From Oenanthe sinensis (lineage: Eukaryota > Streptophyta > Magnoliopsida > Apiales > Apiaceae), in NCBI GenBank assembly GCA_028671895.1, contig CM053796.1, forward strand, positions 29,386,860 to 29,450,859: a stretch of 64,000 nucleotides of DNA, read 5' to 3'. Numbering within the stretch: the first letter of the stretch is position 1; the number at the start of each line of letters is the position of its first letter. Of this stretch, positions 60,331 through 64,000 are shown piece by piece. The position numbers and the translations under genes are program-made. The notes beneath the pieces are model-generated. The model did not search any database, had not been told where the DNA came from, and was given only the letters and a program-made list of their open reading frames with translations.

Positions 60331-62037
60331 AGCTATTGATACATTTTAGTGGAAACTAAAAATTTGTCCGTTATCCGAAAGTGCACCCGTAATTTTCTTA
60401 TTTGGGCTATACATAATGAACCTAATGTGTTTGAAGATTTGGGCCTTACACCAGGCTCTCTCTCTCTCTGGTGTCGATTTTTCTCTTTTGATTTAAAGTA
60501 AAAAATTCAAAGAAATTTTAAATTTTGAAGATTATACAAGCTTGGTAAACTCTTTGAATTAAATAGAAATTTTCATGTTTATTATAAATTTTTATTAATA
60601 ATATTAAAATTTGACTTCGTGTAAATTTTGTAAGTATTATAACAAACCAGATAAAGAAAAAGTGAAAAAAATAGGTAAAGTGGAAGACAATTATTAAAAA
60701 CAATTAAATACATATTTAGAAAAAAACTTTAGATAAACATGTGTATATAATAAAATTTTCAATTAATAGAACAATAAAAAAATTGTTCAAATATATTAGG
60801 AAAATCAAATTAAAATAACATAAATTAATAATAGATATATGTTATAATTACTCCTAATTTTATTATAAATTAACAGGTCACTCTAGATCAGCGTAGAAAC
60901 ATCGCGAAACGTAGGTTTCAAGATGTGTAACGTACTTGTAATATGTATATAAACAGGGGTATAGTCTTGGGTTATGATACATCTCATTGTTATTTCAACA
61001 TAGTTCTAAAAACACTATAATAAATATGTAGTAGTTTGGTTGGTTTTTTATTTACAATGTGTCTAGATGACAGCCACCAATATCTTGTTGTATTTTCTTA
61101 TATTCAAACGAGTCCTACCATGTTTCAACGGGTTAAAATTCATGGAACTCCACAATTCTGTTCCTTAAGGTGAGAATTGATCTCGATTACTCTATATATG
61201 GCAATATAATACTATTTTGTGAATATGATATATGTTTGTTATTATCACTTATTATTGATTAATGATATAAGATGGCATATTTATATATATTTATGTACAT
61301 AGTTTATGAATCATTTTTTTGTTATAATATAATAAAAATATTTATTTTCTTATCAGCTGCAGCCAAGCTTGCGAACCTTCCCTGGTTTAATTTACAGCAA
61401 CCCACCACCACAGATCCTCCTCTGTGTGAAATGGAATCAAAAGCAAAAATGCAGCAACTCCCCTATCAAAGAAATTCGATAAAGGGAGGAGGAGGAATAC
61501 CATGTAGCAATAAAAAGGATAATAAAGCAATTGAGTTGAGCCTAAGAATGTTGTGATATCTTATGTGTAATTGGATACAAATATGTGTATTTAAATCATG
61601 TTCTGTGTATCAGAGCTTCTTGCAATTGTGAGAGATTGTTCATTTTTTATATGCAAAGATATAACACATTAAAAATTTAACTACAAAGTTTTTGCTTATA
61701 AAAAAAAAGTGAATTTATTTGATGATTTAGATTCTTGATGTGTGGATTTGTTTGAGCTTTTGTTTTTTAACTTTTAGATCGATTCAGAAAGTAGGGTGTT
61801 TTTTTTAGGAAACAAAATAATGTTGATTAAATATAATATATTTAACTAATTAATACTTTCAAAATTAAAATAACTTCTATGAATTTATTTGAAAAAAATA
61901 TATTAATGTATATATATTATTATATTTAAACTCTATATACTACTTAATGCTGGAATTATTCCAATAATCATAATTTAAAGTAATTAATCATGTTTCTTTA
62001 AGTAAATATATCTTTTCATGGATACATGAATCACATT
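60331..62037 (+). other. Region between duplicated blocks with a candidate small gene
   Basis: A TATA-like TATATAAACAGG lies at about 60947. An ATG at 61119 starts MFQRVKIHGTPQFCSL up to a GTGAGA donor at 61171. An acceptor-like TTCTTATCAG at about 61358 leads into a 65-codon open stretch (AKLANLPWFNLQQPTTTDPP to KDNKAIELSLRML, stop at 61554-61556). The phases of the two segments do not join in the long frame, so the model is incomplete. No family is recognised. The composition of the last segment is protein-like and less AT-rich than its surroundings. Confidence 0.3.
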
Positions 62038-62695
62038 TTTTGATATTGCTAGTCTTTTTAACTTAAAAACATGAAAATTTTGTTTAATAAAATTTAAAAG
62101 TTACTTTTTTAAAAAAGTGCTATTAATTTAAAATCTGTCATTAGAAAAAACAAATTCTCTTAAACTTTTGAAAAAAAATGTTTGTTTCACTATTAAATTT
62201 CTGTAAAAATATTACTTATTATATTATATTTTAAAATATGTATATTATTAAAATATTATCAAACAATTATCTAATTTTTTAATAATATTTTTTTCTCAGA
62301 ATAATTCTGAACGAATCTAAATTCAATCGCTAAACTTTTTAGTTTCTACTTCATGAAAATAGTCAAAGATAATGGTTCCATTAAAAAATTTATAATCAAA
62401 ATATACTATTATGTCAGTTTTGTTTGTTTTGAACAATCGGACTCAAAAATTTCATATTTTATATGTTAATTATAATACATTATTTTAAATTAGCTAAAAA
62501 AATAATACATAATTTTATAGATATATAATATAAATATGATGATATCCAATTCACTATTAAATGTGATTATTTTATAATAAAATATTTATCAAGTGAGAAA
62601 GGATCAAATTTTTAATTATTTTATAATAAATATGGAGTATTTTTTTAGTGAGTGAAAATCAAACCCTTAAATCGAACTTGTGTGTTCCAATATTC
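62038..62695. repeat. Duplicated block B
   Basis: Homologous to 59464-60330 but without the Stowaway MITE. It has a small local duplication near 62480-62510 (an extra ATAATACAT-containing stretch). It lies 2.57 kb from block A in the same orientation. Confidence 0.92.
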
Positions 62696-62744
62696 CATCA
62701 TCCTTGATATTTAAAGTCTAAACAAAAGTTCTACCTTGAGCTAG

Positions 62745-63472
62745 GGTGTACATGGTTCAGGTTGGGCGGGTTGAGAGGATTTTACAAGTCAATCTAATTA
62801 AATTGGTTTAAAAATTTTTCAACCCAATCCATTAAAATTAAATTTATAATCCAATCAATTTGGATCAGAGTGATCGAGTTAATAAATAAATAATTTTTTT
62901 TTATCAAACAGTAAGTAAACCAAAAATAATTTTCATACTTTCCATTATTTAAGATAATAAGTAATTTCTAACCAAAAAAATAGTAAGCGATTCATGAATC
63001 TATTCTAGTTAACAAAACTGCATGTAAGCCAAATTAATAATTTCTAACAAGCTATCAATTGTAATCTTATTATTAAAAAGTTGCAGATGGCGTAGTAACA
63101 TAGTCTATGCAATTTCTCTGCATTAGCTGCAGTAGAAGTTTTTTTTTGACCATTTCACTCAATCCTTTATTTATTGGAACCCATGATTTAAAAGAAATCT
63201 AGAATTTGTATAAATAATTATATAAAGTGTTATATTTTGTTTAAGGGTTCACTTGCATTTTTTTAATCAATCATTCTCTCACCTTATTTACTTTTTATAT
63301 AATGTTTGTGAATTTGATTAACAAACTGTATATTATCCGTTTTTGAGTCGTTTAATTATTAATGTACATATATTAACGATTATATTTTTTATTCTATAAA
63401 TACACAATCCTTCTACCCTATTATTCATAATCTTTACATCCTCCAAAAAATTTGAATTTATTTTTTTAGCAA
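62745..63472. other. AT-rich spacer with a possible hAT end
   Basis: AGGGTGTACATGGTTCAGGT at about 62754, followed by GGGCGGGTTGAGAGG, resembles one end of a common plant hAT-type repeat. No matching right end is seen. The remainder is AT-rich without recognisable features. Confidence 0.35.
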
Positions 63473-64000
63473 ATGATGAATTCAAATAATTCTCCATCTT
63501 CAAATTCTCAAAACTCAAACTCTTAATTTCCATATCCATATCCAAATTCGTATTTTCCCAACCCACAAAATTTTAATTTTAATGTAAATTCTCCAAACTC
63601 TCAATAATACCAATTTCCACATACTCAGAATTCTCAATTTCCATTTTCATATACCCAAAATTCTCCATATCAATTTCCATTTCCTCCATTTTCAAATCCA
63701 CAATTTAAAACCCAACAATCACCTATTAGTTTTCAAAATTCACCAAATTCACAAGTGTCTGTCTTTAATAGTACAAATATTATTGATCTAAATGATAATT
63801 GTGAGGAAAGTGAAGACGTACATGAAATTACTAGTCAATGGAAGTGGGTTGAATGTCTCAATTGATCCATTGATTGGTACTGATCAAAATGTCGAAGCAT
63901 TTTGGGACCAAATTCAGCAATATTGTGAAGAAGATAATACCGGTGTCATCGAGAGAGAAGTTGTGACTATGAGAAAAAGATGACAATTAATAAACGAAGG
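63473..64000 (+). pseudogene. PIF/Harbinger ORF1-type (Myb/SANT-like, NAM-associated) gene, broken and cut by the window end
   Basis: From ATG 63473 the frame gives an Asn/Ser/Pro/Phe-rich leader (NSQNSNS, FPYPYPNSYFPNPQNFNFNV, FSYTQNSPYQFPFPPFSNPQ). This is typical of the N-terminus of plant 'NAM-associated' proteins, often mislabelled GST T3-like. It has two in-frame stops (TAA at 63524 and 63605). It then reaches SQWKWVE, the first Trp block of the SANT/Myb-like domain. Directly after, about eight residues seem deleted and the frame changes to LNVSIDPLIGTDQNVEAFWD, then QQYCEEDNTG and VTMRKR, followed by another stop. These genes are commonly the ORF1 partner of PIF/Harbinger transposases, where ORF1 binds DNA. 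No transposase is visible because the window ends here. Confidence 0.75.

Noticed and set aside
1..64000. CRISPR arrays, bacterial operons, prophage or plasmid features
   Set aside because: The sequence is plant nuclear DNA. The repeats found are transposon ends and tandem arrays, not spacer-separated direct repeats.
1..64000. tRNA, 5S or other rRNA genes
   Set aside because: No cloverleaf-type A and B boxes or rRNA segments were noticed by eye. Only tRNA-complementary primer sites of LTR elements were seen.

Overview
This is nuclear DNA from a flowering plant, almost certainly a eudicot. It is very AT-rich, the genes have GT-AG introns, and nearly every recognisable feature is a plant transposable element: Ty1/copia and Ty3/gypsy LTR elements, an L1-like LINE, hAT, Mutator and PIF/Harbinger derivatives, a Helitron, and many Stowaway-like MITEs. 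The species cannot be fixed from the sequence alone.

Only two host genes are well supported. One at 25.7-29.4 kb (+) has four exons and encodes a 490-residue endonuclease/exonuclease/phosphatase (DNase I-like) protein. One at 34.6-35.1 kb (-) is a single-exon gene for a FANTASTIC FOUR (FAF)-domain protein. The FAF gene has a frameshifted second copy at 38.9-39.3 kb. Weak exon-like segments of unknown identity lie at 11-14.4 kb, 58.8-59.3 kb and 61.1-61.6 kb.

Layout. 0.2-3.6 kb: solo LTR. 4.15-6.23 kb: decayed LINE split by a hAT element. 6.3-7.0 kb: second hAT-like element. 7-25 kb: gene-poor DNA with MITE-like inverted repeats, a Mutator-like element with a perfect 9-bp target duplication (19.84-20.82 kb), a 207-bp tandem duplication (22.2-22.6 kb) and a Helitron (23.4-23.86 kb). 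25.5-29.4 kb: DNase I-like gene. 34.6-40.1 kb: duplicated FAF blocks on either side of a truncated Tat/Retand-like gypsy element, which keeps an LTR and an antisense, intron-containing accessory ORF. 40.8-41.4 kb: a PIF-like and a hAT-like MITE. 41.5-58.8 kb: a decayed Copia element (minus strand). A 12.6-kb LARD (large retrotransposon derivative, minus strand) sits inside it, with two ~5-kb LTRs and a 2.7-kb interior holding only a relic of gypsy integrase. 59.5-62.7 kb: a second pair of duplicated blocks. 63.5 kb to the end: a broken PIF/Harbinger ORF1-type gene.

The window reads as a layered insertion history. Target-site duplications, LTR divergence (hand count: Copia 15/279 sites, LARD 6/857 sites) and two duplicated blocks in which only one copy carries a MITE give a relative order of events. 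No host pathway or gene cluster is visible. The most unusual signal is a dispersed GGCGCGCC-like motif, with decayed variants, spread through LTR, exons and introns of the Tat-like element at 36.3-38.8 kb.
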